Positions 8,170-17,364 are shown, counted from the first letter of the stretch. The stretch is 64,000 bases of DNA from Amycolatopsis dendrobii (GCF_014145675.1 NZ_JACGZW010000008.1:1-64000), one strand, 5' to 3'. The notes: generated by a model from the sequence alone, not told the origin. Numbers and translations are program-made.

Positions 8170-8571
8170 TCAGAGCGGTGCCCGGCCCTGGCCAGCCTGC
8201 CCGCCGCCCGGCGCGCCGAAGGGGGTGTGCGCGGTGCGTTTGAGGGTGATCGAGCTGACCCGTCCGGCCAGCGTGCCGGGGATTTCCCAGTCGCCGGGGA
8301 CGCCGGTGAAGCAGGCGTCGTGGGCGTGAGCGGCCCGCAGGATGGCGTCGGTGTCGTCGACGGTGAGCCGGGAGAAGCGGACTCGTGCCTTGCCGGGGCC
8401 GTCGAGCGCGACGACGCCGTCGCGCGGGCAGCCGCCGAGGCATTGGACGTGGCGGATGCCGACCTTGTCGCCGCCGAGGTGCTCGGCGATGGCGGCGGTG
8501 AGGGCGTGGCTGAATTCGCCGCTGTGCTGGGGGTCGTAGCGGGGGCAGGTGGCGCAGACGAGCAGTGTCAC
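8170..8571 (-). CDS. DUF1636-family predicted metal-binding protein
   Basis: About 133 residues from a GTG start at 8571 preceded by a GAGG site. The pattern CATCPRYDP near the N-terminus and CLGGCPRDGVVALDGPG about 45 residues later gives four cysteines in a thioredoxin-like ferredoxin arrangement, the hallmark of DUF1636 (COG5469). It probably binds iron-sulfur or another metal in the cytoplasm. It lies 92 bp after the amidohydrolase and may be the last gene of that operon. The family has no firm biochemical role. Confidence 0.75.
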   Translation of the reverse strand: MTLLVCATCPRYDPQHSGEFSHALTAAIAEHLGGDKVGIRHVQCLGGCPRDGVVALDGPGKARVRFSRLTVDDTDAILRAAHAHDACFTGVPGDWEIPGTLAGRVSSITLKRTAHTPFGAPGGGQAGQGRAPL

Positions 8572-8663
8572 GGATACCTCGGCGCGGGCTGAGTGCGGGG
8601 ACGGCGCCGGGACGGGCGGGCGTGGCCGCGGGTGGTGGCAGGCCGCCCGTCCCGGAGGACGGG

Positions 8664-9902
8664 TCATGGCCGGTCGGCGGTTTCCTTGTGGAACTTGCCG
8701 TCCTTCATGATGGCGTGGAGTTTCCCTTTGTCTTGCAGGACGGTGATGTCGGCGAGCGGGTCGCCGTCGACGAGCAGCAGGTCGGCGAGGTAGCCGGGCT
8801 GGACCTTGCCGAGTTCGTCGGGACGGAGCATGATCTCGCCGCCTTGCGCGGTCGCGGCGAGGATGGCTTCCATCGGGGTGAACTCGAAACGTTCGACGAA
8901 GTGCTGCAGGTCGCGGGCGTAGGTGCCGTGCGGGGTCCAGGCGAAGCCGTAGTCGCCGCCGGGCAGCACCCGGATCCCGCGGCGGTGCATCTCGATCATG
9001 GCCGCGGTCGCCGTCTCCAGCTCGCGCTTGTAGCCGGCGGCTTCGGCGGCTTCCTGCGGGTAGCCGAAGTCGGCTGCTTCGTAGAGAGTGGCCACGAGCC
9101 AGTTCACGCCGGGCGCGACGAAGATCCAGTCCTTCGCGGATTCGAGCAGGTCCATGCCTTCTTCGTCGGTGAAGCTGGCGTGGTAGACGATGTCGACGCC
9201 GTGGCGGACGCACATCTTGACGCTTTCGGCGCTGCGGGCGTGCGCGCAGACCCGCTTGCCGCGGCGGTGCGCCTCGGTGACCGCGGCCGCGACTTCCTCG
9301 TCGGACATGTAGGTGTCCTCGGCGCGCTGGGTGCCGGTGATCTCTTCGCCGGTCATGGAAAGCTTGATCTGGTCGACCCCGATTTCGATGAGACGGCGCA
9401 CGGCCTTGCGCATTTCCTCGGGACCGTCGGCGAACCAGGTGATGCCCTTGACCAGTTCGCCGCCCGTGACCGCGATTTCCGGGCCGTTGGCGAGGTAGCG
9501 CGGGCCGGGGAACCGGCCGGCGTTGATGACGTCGCGGCAGACGACGTCGAGGCGGTCTTTGGCCGAGGCCGCGCCGAGGCACATCGTGTAGCCGGAATCG
9601 AGGTAGGACCGTGCGGACTCGATCGCGAACAGCAGGTGCTCCTCGACCGGAAGCGCGGCCAGACCGTCGAGGTCGCCGCTGTTGTTCCAGGTGAAGTGGG
9701 TGTGGGCGTCGCACAGCCCGGACATCAGGGTGCGGCCGCGGCCGTCGATCACGCGGGCGCCGGCGGCCGCGGCGGGGTCGACGGCGCCGACCGCGGCGAT
9801 GCGGTCGTGGTCGACGAGCACGTCGCCGCGGTAGGGGTCGGCCCCGGTGGAGTCCAGGACGGACACGTCGCGGAACAAAGTCTTGCTGGCGGGAACGGAC
9901 AT
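8664..9902 (-). CDS. Amidohydrolase-superfamily enzyme (imidazolonepropionase-like)
   Basis: Metal-dependent hydrolase of 412 residues. The beta-sandwich N-terminus leads into the metal-binding motif DAHTHF (His67, His69). Further ligands are in QIKLSMTG (Lys), CAHARS (His), VYHAS (His) and GGDYGFAW (Asp). The C-terminal GYLADLLLVDGDPL closes the sandwich as in family members. Likely substrate is a cyclic amide, lactam or ester; the neighbours (FAH-family and alpha/beta hydrolases) suggest a short catabolic pathway. It sits 37 bp after the alpha/beta hydrolase gene in the same operon. Confidence 0.85.
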   Translation of the reverse strand: MSVPASKTLFRDVSVLDSTGADPYRGDVLVDHDRIAAVGAVDPAAAAGARVIDGRGRTLMSGLCDAHTHFTWNNSGDLDGLAALPVEEHLLFAIESARSYLDSGYTMCLGAASAKDRLDVVCRDVINAGRFPGPRYLANGPEIAVTGGELVKGITWFADGPEEMRKAVRRLIEIGVDQIKLSMTGEEITGTQRAEDTYMSDEEVAAAVTEAHRRGKRVCAHARSAESVKMCVRHGVDIVYHASFTDEEGMDLLESAKDWIFVAPGVNWLVATLYEAADFGYPQEAAEAAGYKRELETATAAMIEMHRRGIRVLPGGDYGFAWTPHGTYARDLQHFVERFEFTPMEAILAATAQGGEIMLRPDELGKVQPGYLADLLLVDGDPLADITVLQDKGKLHAIMKDGKFHKETADRP

Positions 9903-9939
9903 GGGAACTCCTCGGCATTGAGGCGCAGAAGCGTTGCGG

Positions 9940-10701
9940 TTACAGGAACTTCGTGAGCTGATCGGTGGTGTCGGCGGCGGCTTCCAGCGCCGTCCAGTGC
10001 CCGACGCCGGGCAGGATCGACACGGTGGCGTCCCCGTGCGCGGCAGCGAGCGCCTGGCTCACCGCGGGCGGGCCGACTTTGTCGTCGGAACCGGTGATCA
10101 GCAGCAGCGGCAGATCCGCGGGAACCGCTCCCGGGTCGGTCGCGGCGGCGAGCGCTTCGCAATTGCGGGCGTAGCCTTCAGGGTCCTGGCGCATCACCAG
10201 TTCCCGCACGAACGCGGCGACTTCGGGCTTGTCCCGCCGCGTTGTTTCGGACAGTGCGTTGGCCACCACGCCGGGCGCGACGGCAGCGGTGCCTTGGCCG
10301 CGCAGGACAGCGGCGCGGTCTCGCTGGGCTTGCCGTCCCGCGTCGGCCGGTTCGGCGACCGCGCCCAGCAGCGCCAGGGCCGTCGCCCGCCGCGGATGCC
10401 GGGCCGCGAAGGCGCGGGCGACGAGCGTGCCCATCGAATGCGCGACCACTGCCGCCGCGTCGGCCTCGAAGGCGTCGAGCACTGCCGCGAGGTCGTCGGC
10501 GTGGGACTCGATGCTGATCCCGTCGCGCAGTCCGGACCGCCCGGCTCCGGCGGAATCGACCCGGATCACCCGGAACCGTTCGGCCAGCGCTTGCGCCTGC
10601 ACCTGATAGAAGTTCGAGGTGCCGCCCAAACCGTGCACCATCAGCACGGCCGGTCCCGCGCCCTCGGCTTCGACCGCCAGTTCGGCGCCGTTGATCTTCA
10701 T
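9940..10701 (-). CDS. Alpha/beta hydrolase (3-oxoadipate enol-lactonase-like)
   Basis: Soluble hydrolase of 253 residues. The oxyanion segment is MVHGLGG, the nucleophile elbow AHSMGT, the acid in LITGSDD and the catalytic His in GVGHWTALE near the end. The overall pattern (DSAGAGRSG, VVAHSMGTLVARAFAARHP) is that of PcaD/BioH-like enzymes. It lies between the FAH-family gene (19 bp upstream) and the amidohydrolase, so it probably acts in the same pathway on an ester, lactone or 1,3-diketone. Exact substrate unknown. Confidence 0.87.
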   Translation of the reverse strand: MKINGAELAVEAEGAGPAVLMVHGLGGTSNFYQVQAQALAERFRVIRVDSAGAGRSGLRDGISIESHADDLAAVLDAFEADAAAVVAHSMGTLVARAFAARHPRRATALALLGAVAEPADAGRQAQRDRAAVLRGQGTAAVAPGVVANALSETTRRDKPEVAAFVRELVMRQDPEGYARNCEALAAATDPGAVPADLPLLLITGSDDKVGPPAVSQALAAAHGDATVSILPGVGHWTALEAAADTTDQLTKFL

Positions 10702-10720
10702 GTCCGCGTTCCTTTCGTGC

Positions 10721-11599
10721 TCAGGCGATCCGGTTGCGCAGCGCGCCCAGACCGGAGACGGACACCTCGACGACGTCCCCGCGGCGCAGGAACTTCGGCG
10801 GCTCGAACCCGATCCCGACCCCGGCCGGCGTGCCGGTGGCGATGATGTCGCCCGGCAGCAGCGTGATCCCCGCCGACAGCGTCGCGATCAGCTCCGGGAT
10901 GTCGAAGATGAGGTCCTTGACCAGCGCCAGCTGCCGGCTCTCCCCGTTGACCGAGGTCTCCAGCTCGAGCGCGGTCACATCCGGGACCTCGTCCGCGGTG
11001 ACCGCGTACGGGCCCATCGGGCAGTGCGTGTCCAGCGACTTGCCCAGCAGCCACTGCTTGTGGTCCCGCTGCAGATCCCGCGCGGTCACGTCGTTGACGA
11101 TCGTGTAGCCCCACACGTGCTCGAACGCGTCCGCGCGGGAGATCCCGCGTCCGCCCCGGCCGATGATCACCCCGAGTTCGCCCTCGTAGTCCAGCTCGGC
11201 GGTCACCCCGGGGTGGGCGGACACCTCGTCGAACGGACCGGTCACCGACGTGGTGGCCTTGGAGAACAGGATCGGCTTGTCCGGCAGCGCCTCCGACCGG
11301 CCCGGGGTGTCGTAGCCGCTGCGGCCGAACTCGGCCACGTGGTCGCGGTAGTTCTTGCCCACGCAGAACACATTGCGGCGCGGCACCGGAATCGGCGCCC
11401 GCAACCGCACCGACTCCAGCGGCACCGGCTCCAGCCCGCCCGCCCGCGACGTCAGTACCGGGCCGAGCTCGTCCCACCGCTCGACCAGTTCCAGCACGCC
11501 CGTCCCGGCCGGAAGCAGTCCTGTCACGTCCCGCACCGCGGCAGCCTCGACCAGCCCGACCCGGTCACCGGCGCCCGCCGAGAATGTCACCAGCTTCAT
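10721..11599 (-). CDS. Fumarylacetoacetate hydrolase (FAH) family protein
   Basis: About 292 residues from the ATG at 11599; a longer frame to 11629 would run into the phased repeat array. FAH core motifs are present: VGKNYRDHVAEFG, the metal-binding LDYEGELGVIIG, and GYTIVNDVTARDLQ followed by GKSLDTHCPMGPY. The family cleaves or hydrates 2-oxo-acid products of aromatic or amino-acid breakdown using Mg. It is the first gene of a four-gene operon and divergent from a GntR regulator that probably controls it. Confidence 0.9.
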   Translation of the reverse strand: MKLVTFSAGAGDRVGLVEAAAVRDVTGLLPAGTGVLELVERWDELGPVLTSRAGGLEPVPLESVRLRAPIPVPRRNVFCVGKNYRDHVAEFGRSGYDTPGRSEALPDKPILFSKATTSVTGPFDEVSAHPGVTAELDYEGELGVIIGRGGRGISRADAFEHVWGYTIVNDVTARDLQRDHKQWLLGKSLDTHCPMGPYAVTADEVPDVTALELETSVNGESRQLALVKDLIFDIPELIATLSAGITLLPGDIIATGTPAGVGIGFEPPKFLRRGDVVEVSVSGLGALRNRIA

Positions 11600-11604
11600 T
11601 GTGA

Positions 11605-11720
11605 ACCAATCATGACCAATTAGCACCAAATCTGACCAAGCTGACCGTACGCGTGCCGCCCCCGGTTGTCGACACCTGCGCGGAAACTGGTCTCGATCGG
11701 CCCGATTGGTTCAGATTGGT
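11605..11720. promoter_or_regulatory. Phased ACCAAT operator array between FAH operon and gntR
   Basis: Four ACCAA(T/A/G) units start at 11605, 11615, 11625 and 11635, exactly 10 bp apart. Two inverted units (ATTGGT) lie at 11705-11710 and 11715-11720, again 10 bp apart. One block abuts the FAH-family start codon and the other the gntR start. The spacing puts all units on one DNA face, as expected for a dimeric GntR/FadR repressor binding cooperatively. Confidence 0.6.
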
Positions 11721-11746
11721 TTGTCGCCGTGCGGTAGGATGCGACC

Positions 11747-12415
11747 ATGACGGCGACCACGGTGGAGCACTCGCTGCGCGCCTTCGTTGTCGACGGCGCC
11801 CGCGACGGCAGCCTCGGCCCCGGCGCGAAACTTCCCACCGAACGCGCCCTCGTCGAACAACTCTCCGCACCCCGCAGCGCCGTGCGCCGCGCCCTGGAAG
11901 CCCTGGAACGCGACGGACTGGTCGTCCGCCACGTCGGCCGCGGCACCTTCCTCACCGAAGCGGTTGCCGGCCAGGTCGACGGAGCCCCCGCCGACACCAG
12001 CCCCACCGAAATCATGCAAGTGCGGCAACTGCTCGAACCGCAAGTAGCCACTCTCGCCGCGCGCGTGGCCACGCAAGCCGACCTCGACCGCATCGCCCGT
12101 TCCCTCGCCGTGGGCGGCGAGGCCGCGGACTTCGAAAGCTTCGAACGCGCCGACGCCACCCTGCACCGCGCCATCGCCACCGCCGCCCACAACGGCCTGC
12201 TCATGAACATGTTCGACGTCATGAACACCGCCCGCGCCCTGCCCATCTGGGGCAACCTCAAGCGCCGGACGTCCACCCCCGAACTGCGCGCCTGCTACCA
12301 CCGCGAGCACACCGACATCGTGACCGCCCTGCGAGACCGCGACCCAGACGGCGCCGGCGCCGCCATGCGCCAGCACCTCCAGCACGTCGCCGACAGCCTT
12401 CTCGGCCGACCCTGA
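11747..12415 (+). CDS. GntR-family (FadR subfamily) transcriptional regulator
   Basis: DNA-binding regulator of 222 residues. The N-terminal winged helix (about 1-70) has LGPGAKLPTERALVEQL, RSAVRRALEALERDG and RHVGRGTFLTE. The C-terminal FCD domain (about 90-215) carries the metal/effector residues in RADATLHRAIATAAHN and HREHTDIVTALRDRD. It is divergent from the FAH/hydrolase/amidohydrolase operon, with the phased array between them, so it most likely represses that operon and itself until a carboxylate effector binds. Confidence 0.9.
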   Translation: MTATTVEHSLRAFVVDGARDGSLGPGAKLPTERALVEQLSAPRSAVRRALEALERDGLVVRHVGRGTFLTEAVAGQVDGAPADTSPTEIMQVRQLLEPQVATLAARVATQADLDRIARSLAVGGEAADFESFERADATLHRAIATAAHNGLLMNMFDVMNTARALPIWGNLKRRTSTPELRACYHREHTDIVTALRDRDPDGAGAAMRQHLQHVADSLLGRP

Positions 12416-12503
12416 ACCGGCGGGGAACACCGGCGCGCGCGTTGTGCTCGCCGGCGGGCTGCCGCACCGAGACGCTGCTCCCGCCGGACACCACCGTGTG
12501 GCT

Positions 12504-12790
12504 CGCCTGAGTACCGGCTACTGCTGCGCCCAGGCCATGGTCCGCGCCCACGCCGGTGTCTCCCTCATCCCCGGCCCCGGCTTGGACGCCGTCCTCATCT
12601 CCCCACCGCCGCCTCGGCATCGTCGACCCGCCATCACCCAGCCCCGAAGCCGCCGCCCGCCGGACGGCTCTGCCGAAACAGGCACGACCGACCGCCAGCA
12701 ACTCGAGTTCAAGCCTCGCCACGGTGGCTGCTGTTTGAAATCTTCCCGGCGAAACCCTTGTCCACCAGCAAGATCCGGCCGTTTCGGACT
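12504..12790 (+). pseudogene. Possible remnant of a LysR-type regulator C-terminus
   Basis: One frame reads GYCCAQAMVRAHAGVSLIPG followed by LDAVLIS, resembling the effector-domain end of LysR regulators (AQALVAAGLGVALIP pattern). The continuation with PSPSPEAAARRTALPKQARP-like residues lies in another frame. There is no DNA-binding domain and no start. The rest of 12416-13053 holds nothing else coding that I can support, apart from the terminator hairpin. Confidence 0.25.
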
Positions 12791-12963
12791 GCCCGACACT
12801 TCGACTGGCGCGGCGCAGGCACAGTTCTTCCTCAGCCACGGCGGCGGCTGGGGCACCGGCCGGCGGGACGCTGCGGCTGTCGCGTCCCCCGACGGCGAAT
12901 CTCACGCACCTCACCGTCATTCTGTGTTGACCCATAACGGATTTCGCGTTCGGCGAGCGCAGT

Positions 12964-13008
12964 ACGGCCGCCGCGGCTCCGGGTGATCGACGGAGCCGCG
13001 GCGGCCGT
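12964..13008 (-). terminator. Terminator hairpin of the fasciclin gene
   Basis: Arms 12964-12980 and 12992-13008 pair perfectly over 17 bp with an 11-nt loop, 46 bp after the fasciclin stop. No T-tract follows, which is common for actinomycete terminators. Confidence 0.7.
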
Positions 13009-13053
13009 TGTTCCAGGCTCCCGCAAAGGAATGGCCGAAGTCTGGATCCGGTT

Positions 13054-13728
13054 CTACTTGTTGGCGCCGGGGGTGAGCACCTTGTCGATCACGAACACCG
13101 TGGCGTTCTTGGTCGGGATGTTGCCGCACAGGATCTTCGCGCCGTTGACGGTCATGTTGTCGCCGGAGCCTTCGATCTTGATCGGCCCGCCCGCGGTGTT
13201 GAGCGAGGTCACGTCGCCGGCGGCGGCGAGGCCCTTCGCGTCGTAGCGCTTGCCCAAGACGTGGTACTGCAGAATCGGGGCCAGCTGGTTCGGGTTCTTG
13301 GCCAGTTCGGCGAACTTCGCGTCGCCCAGCGCGGCGAAGGCGGAGTCGGCGGGCGCGAACACGGTGATCGCCTGCTGGCTGTTGAGCGTGTCCACCAGGT
13401 TCGTCGCCTTCACCGCGGCGACCAGCTTGGTCAGCAACGGGTTCGTCGAAGCCGCGGAGGCCACCGGCTGCGGCCCCATCGAGTCGAGCGAACCGGGAGC
13501 GTTGCCCTGCGGCAGCTTCGAGCACGCCGGGCCGAACACGTCGGCGTTCGTCGTCACGCCGTCGCCGGAGGACGCGCTGCTGGACATCGGCGCGGACATC
13601 GAGCTCGACATCGGCGCGGGCGCGCTGGAATTGCCGCTCCCGGACGAGTTGTCGCTGCCGCTGCACGCGGTCAGGGTCAGCGCGGCGGCCGCGGTAAGGC
13701 CGACACCCGCGACGCGGAATTTGTTCAC
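13054..13728 (-). CDS. Fasciclin-domain lipoprotein (MPT83-like)
   Basis: Secreted lipoprotein of 224 residues. The signal peptide ends in lipobox TLTAC with lipidated Cys22, followed by a Ser/Met/Ala-rich linker (repeated APMSSS units). The FAS1 domain covers about 85-222, with H1 motif AITVFAPADSAF and H2-like ILQYHVLGKRYDAKGL, and ends TKNATVFVIDKVLTPG. The best-known actinobacterial relatives are MPT70/MPT83, cell-surface adhesion-type proteins. A Cys in FGPACSKLP just before the domain and one in ILCGNIP may form a disulfide, as in MPT70. It is divergent from the molybdopterin enzyme gene. Confidence 0.92.
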   Translation of the reverse strand: MNKFRVAGVGLTAAAALTLTACSGSDNSSGSGNSSAPAPMSSSMSAPMSSSASSGDGVTTNADVFGPACSKLPQGNAPGSLDSMGPQPVASAASTNPLLTKLVAAVKATNLVDTLNSQQAITVFAPADSAFAALGDAKFAELAKNPNQLAPILQYHVLGKRYDAKGLAAAGDVTSLNTAGGPIKIEGSGDNMTVNGAKILCGNIPTKNATVFVIDKVLTPGANK

Positions 13729-14081
13729 GATGATTCACTCCTAGTCGAGCGGCGGTAGCAGTACGTCGGAACTGCCTGATGCCGGTCATTCGGCGCGGCT
13801 GCCGGAGCGGATGGGTCGCCCGGACGAAAAACCCGATCGAGCGAACGAAATCCGCGCTCGCCTGGCGCGAAACGCCGATGCCGTCAAGAAAACGCGGGCG
13901 ACGGCCAATCTCCTGACCGGGTCGGCGCCGAATGACCGGCGGAGGCAAGCAGACGGGCTTGCCCTCGGCAGACGACACGGAGGCAGCCGGCCGTGCACAG
14001 CACAGCAAGCGCCGCCTCGGCGGCCAGTCCCCCTGGGCCGCGTCGCCCATCGAGAACAGACGAAAACGGCGGTCCACTGTC
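13729..14081. promoter_or_regulatory. Divergent intergenic region, fasciclin / molybdopterin enzyme
   Basis: About 350 bp holding the promoters of both divergent genes. I see no further gene; the open frames here lack ribosome sites and family resemblance. No clear -35/-10 pair or palindrome was identified. Confidence 0.3.
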
Positions 14082-15653
14082 ATGAACGCACACACGAGCC
14101 GCACATCCGCTTCCGCGGCAGCTCCGAGCCGCCTGACGTGGTGGGCAGGTGCTCTTCTGGGCGTCCTCGCACTCGCGGCCGCGCTCGCCGCGGGGCATCT
14201 GGTCGCGGGGCTGATCTCGATCAACGCCTCCCCTTACCTCGCCGTCGGCAACGGCGCGATCGACCTGACCCCGGTCGAGCTGAAAGACTTCGCGGTGCGG
14301 ACCTTCGGCACCTACGACAAGCTGGTGCTGTTGAGCGGCATGGCTGCGGTGCTGGTCCTCGTGGCGGCCGCGGCCGGCGTGGCCTCGCGCCGGACTCCTG
14401 TGCCGGGTGCCGTCGTGATCGTCGGGTTCGGACTGGTCGGGGCGTTCGCCGTCTACGAACGCCCCGACCTGACCGCGGTGGCGTTGCTGGCCCCGCTGGC
14501 GAGCCTGATCGCCGGGGTCGCCGTGTTCGTCGGCTTGCACCGGCTGGCTCTTCGTTCGCGCCAAGAGAAAAGCGAAGAGCAAGGCACCTCGCGGAGGACC
14601 GTGCTGCTGGCAGGCGCCGGAGTGATCGTCGGAGCGGGCGCCGCGGCCACCGCGGGCGAGTTGCTCGCCGGCACCCGCGACGCGAACGCGTCCCGGACCG
14701 CGGTCGGGCGGCTCGTCCCAGCCCGGACAGCGCCGCCGATACCCGCGGACGCGGACTTCGCCAAACTGGGCACGCCCGCATTCCTCACGCGCAACCGCGA
14801 CTTCTACCGCGTCGACACCGCCCTGACGGTTCCTCAGGTCCGCGCGGAGGACTGGAGCCTCCGGCTGCACGGCATGGTCGGGCGCGAGCAGCGATACCGC
14901 TACTCCGACATCCGCGACCGGCCGCTCGTCGAACGCACAATCACCATGACGTGCGTCTCCAACGAGGTCGGCGGCACCTATGTGTCCACCGCGAACTTCG
15001 TCGGCGTGGACCTCGCCGACCTGCTCGGCGAAGCCGGAATCCGCCCTGGCGCGGAACAATTGTTCTCGACCAGCGTGGACGGCTGGACCTCCGGCAGCCC
15101 CGTCGCCGCCGCGCTGGACCGCGACCGCGGCGCGATGCTCGCCATCGGGATGAACGGCGAACCGCTGCCGATCGAACACGGATTCCCGGCCCGGCTGGTG
15201 ATTCCCGGCCTGTACGGCTATGTCTCGGCGACGAAATGGGTCACCGACCTCGAAGTCACCACCTGGCAGGCGAAACAGGCGTACTGGCTCAACCGGGGCT
15301 GGGGCCGCGAAGCGCCGGTCAAAACCGAATCGCGGATCGACTCGCCCAAAGGATTCGACACCGTCCCCGCCGGGAAGGTGCGCGTCGCCGGGATCGCCTG
15401 GGCCCAGCACACCGGGATCGAGAAGGTCGAAGTCCGCGCGGACAACGGACCGTGGCAGGAAACGACGCTGTCGGCGGAGGTCAACCGGAACACCTGGCGG
15501 ATGTGGTGGACCGAACTCGACGTCCGGCCGGGCAGCCGTCAAGTCGTCTGCCGCGCCACGGACAAATCCGGCTACACCCAGACCGACCAGCGCGCCGGAA
15601 CCGTGCCCGACGGGGCGACCGGATGGCATGCGATCACCTTCATCGCCCAGTGA
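14082..15653 (+). CDS. Membrane-anchored sulfite-oxidase-fold molybdopterin oxidoreductase
   Basis: About 523 residues from the ATG at 14082. Four hydrophobic segments lie at about 19-45, 80-101, 107-125 and 131-152. A further segment at about 170-196 is preceded by RR. The soluble molybdopterin domain follows (about 225-420) with the Mo-ligand Cys291 in TMTCVSNEVGG, and a C-terminal Mo-Co dimerisation (immunoglobulin-like) domain to the end. This layout is typical of actinobacterial YedY/sulfite-oxidase-like membrane enzymes whose catalytic domain faces outward. The physiological substrate is unknown. An in-frame extension upstream of 14082 has no family resemblance. Confidence 0.9.
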   Translation: MNAHTSRTSASAAAPSRLTWWAGALLGVLALAAALAAGHLVAGLISINASPYLAVGNGAIDLTPVELKDFAVRTFGTYDKLVLLSGMAAVLVLVAAAAGVASRRTPVPGAVVIVGFGLVGAFAVYERPDLTAVALLAPLASLIAGVAVFVGLHRLALRSRQEKSEEQGTSRRTVLLAGAGVIVGAGAAATAGELLAGTRDANASRTAVGRLVPARTAPPIPADADFAKLGTPAFLTRNRDFYRVDTALTVPQVRAEDWSLRLHGMVGREQRYRYSDIRDRPLVERTITMTCVSNEVGGTYVSTANFVGVDLADLLGEAGIRPGAEQLFSTSVDGWTSGSPVAAALDRDRGAMLAIGMNGEPLPIEHGFPARLVIPGLYGYVSATKWVTDLEVTTWQAKQAYWLNRGWGREAPVKTESRIDSPKGFDTVPAGKVRVAGIAWAQHTGIEKVEVRADNGPWQETTLSAEVNRNTWRMWWTELDVRPGSRQVVCRATDKSGYTQTDQRAGTVPDGATGWHAITFIAQ

Positions 15654-16113
15654 CCCGGGCGCCCGTCCCCGCGGGCCGTTCCCGGCTGCGGCTCCGGCGG
15701 CCGCCCGGATGCGCTGATGAGCGGGCTCGCGTTCTCGGGCGGCGCTGCCGGGGAACATGACGACCCGACCGGTCCTTCGTTGCCGCGGAGGGGTGTCCGG
15801 GTTGTGCTCGCATTCCGGCATCGTGCGGAACAGGCCGAAGCGCGGACACGCTCCAGTCCACAGTGGACGGGGCAAGGCAGCCGCGTTTCGGCCTGCCCCC
15901 AGCAGATTGCCCGATTCGTCGCTTAGATGGCATACCGATCCGGCGCGAACGTCGAAAGCGTGGCAGCACTTCGCTGACGCCCTCGAACGCACCGAGCGAT
16001 TCATCCGTGACGCCGACGGGGCCGGCCTGGCCTTGTCCCCTGTCGCAGGCAGTGATCCCGGAGTGCACCGGACCCGGTGGCATCGATCGGCCGCGGCCCG
16101 CAGAAATCGGAGG
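15654..16113. other. Intergenic region, no gene recognised
   Basis: Both flanking genes converge here. Frames on either strand have no ribosome site and no family pattern. The only notable element is the 13-bp palindrome GTCCACAGTGGAC at 15856-15868, which recurs elsewhere in the window. Confidence 0.4.
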
Positions 16114-17364
16114 TCAGCCCGGCGCGAGCGCCCCGGCCGGGAAGCGGGCGCGCAGCCATGCCCCCATTTCCGCGCCGGCCAGGGTCGCCCCGGAGGTCAT
16201 CCCTTCCCGCAGCGGAGCGCCGAAGTGGCGGCCTGGTACCCGCACGTGCGCGAGGTCGGCCGCACCGCTGCGGTCGCGGAACCGCTGCGCGTCGGCCGGG
16301 AAACACGCCTGGTCGCCGGTCAGTTCCACGAGCAGCGTCGGCACCGTCACTTCGGGCAGGCAGGCGGCCAGGTCCGCGTTGCCGGAAATCGCCGACCAGG
16401 TCGACAGCCACGAATCCGGGGTCGTCAGCCTGCCGAAGCCCAGGACTCCGTAGTTGGTGAGGTCCGGGCGGCGGCCGAACAACGACCCGTACGGGCGGTC
16501 GTTCGGGTCCAAGGACAGGTCTACCGAGCGCAGGTCGGCGTCGGTGCGGTAGACGGTCAGGACGCCGGTGGCCAGCGCGGTGCGGCGATCGGCGGCGTCC
16601 CGGGTTTCGCCGTACCGGTGCCGGGCCGCCGCGGACTGCTCGGCGAGTTCGCGGGCCAGCGCGTCGATCCGGGAGATCCGGTCGTACTGTGCCTTTCGGT
16701 AGGCCGCGACGAACTCTTCCGAGTACGCGGACGAGCCGGGCGGTTCGGCGAAGCCGTTGGCCGGCAGGTACGGGTCCAGCTCCGGCGCGGCCGAACGCGG
16801 GTCCCGCTCGTCGACGACCGACGGATCGATCAGCCGCAGCAGCAGCGCGCCCTGGCCGGGGTGCGGGGCCATCATCAGGAACCCGTCCGCGACCGGCATT
16901 TCGGCCTCCGCCAGCGGAACCGGCTTCCCGCTCGGAGCCCGGCGCAGCCGCTGGGCGGCCGGGCGGGCGGCCTGCTGGAGGTAGAACGCGGCCAGCGCGG
17001 CGCCGCCGGAGTGTCCGATGAGGACTACCCGCGAGAATCCCTTGTCCCGCAGGAAAACGTTCCCGGCGGCCAGGTCGAGCAGGGCTTGCTCGTGCAGCAA
17101 GGTCAGGTCGTTGCCGACCGTCCGGGTGCCCTGGGTCCACACCGCGTACCCCTGGCTCAGCAGCTCCGGCACCAGCACGTGATGCGAGAAGTCCTGCCGC
17201 GGATGCATCAGCACGGCTACGGTGCTCGCGCCCGGGACTGTCCTCAGCAGGCCGTGCACGGTCGCGCCGTCGCTCGTGGCGAGCTGGTGCGCGGTCGTGA
17301 CCGTCGCTTCGGGCAGCTCCGCCGGAGCGAGATACCGGCCGGCGCCGAGTCCGTTCTCAGCCAT
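16114..17364 (-). CDS. Alpha/beta hydrolase, last gene of aryl-acid operon
   Basis: Alpha/beta-fold protein of 416 residues. Visible elements are LMHPRQDFSHH near the oxyanion region, nucleophile elbow GHSGGAALAAFY (Ser in GHSGG), a large cap insertion (about 150-310), acid-strand region VELTGDQACF, and His in VPGRHFG near the end. It is longer than simple hydrolases because of the cap. Its start overlaps the preceding 84-residue gene by 8 bp, so it belongs to the operon that begins with the adenylating ligase. It could hydrolyse a ring-cleavage product or CoA thioester; that is inference. Confidence 0.8.
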   Translation of the reverse strand: MAENGLGAGRYLAPAELPEATVTTAHQLATSDGATVHGLLRTVPGASTVAVLMHPRQDFSHHVLVPELLSQGYAVWTQGTRTVGNDLTLLHEQALLDLAAGNVFLRDKGFSRVVLIGHSGGAALAAFYLQQAARPAAQRLRRAPSGKPVPLAEAEMPVADGFLMMAPHPGQGALLLRLIDPSVVDERDPRSAAPELDPYLPANGFAEPPGSSAYSEEFVAAYRKAQYDRISRIDALARELAEQSAAARHRYGETRDAADRRTALATGVLTVYRTDADLRSVDLSLDPNDRPYGSLFGRRPDLTNYGVLGFGRLTTPDSWLSTWSAISGNADLAACLPEVTVPTLLVELTGDQACFPADAQRFRDRSGAADLAHVRVPGRHFGAPLREGMTSGATLAGAEMGAWLRARFPAGALAPG

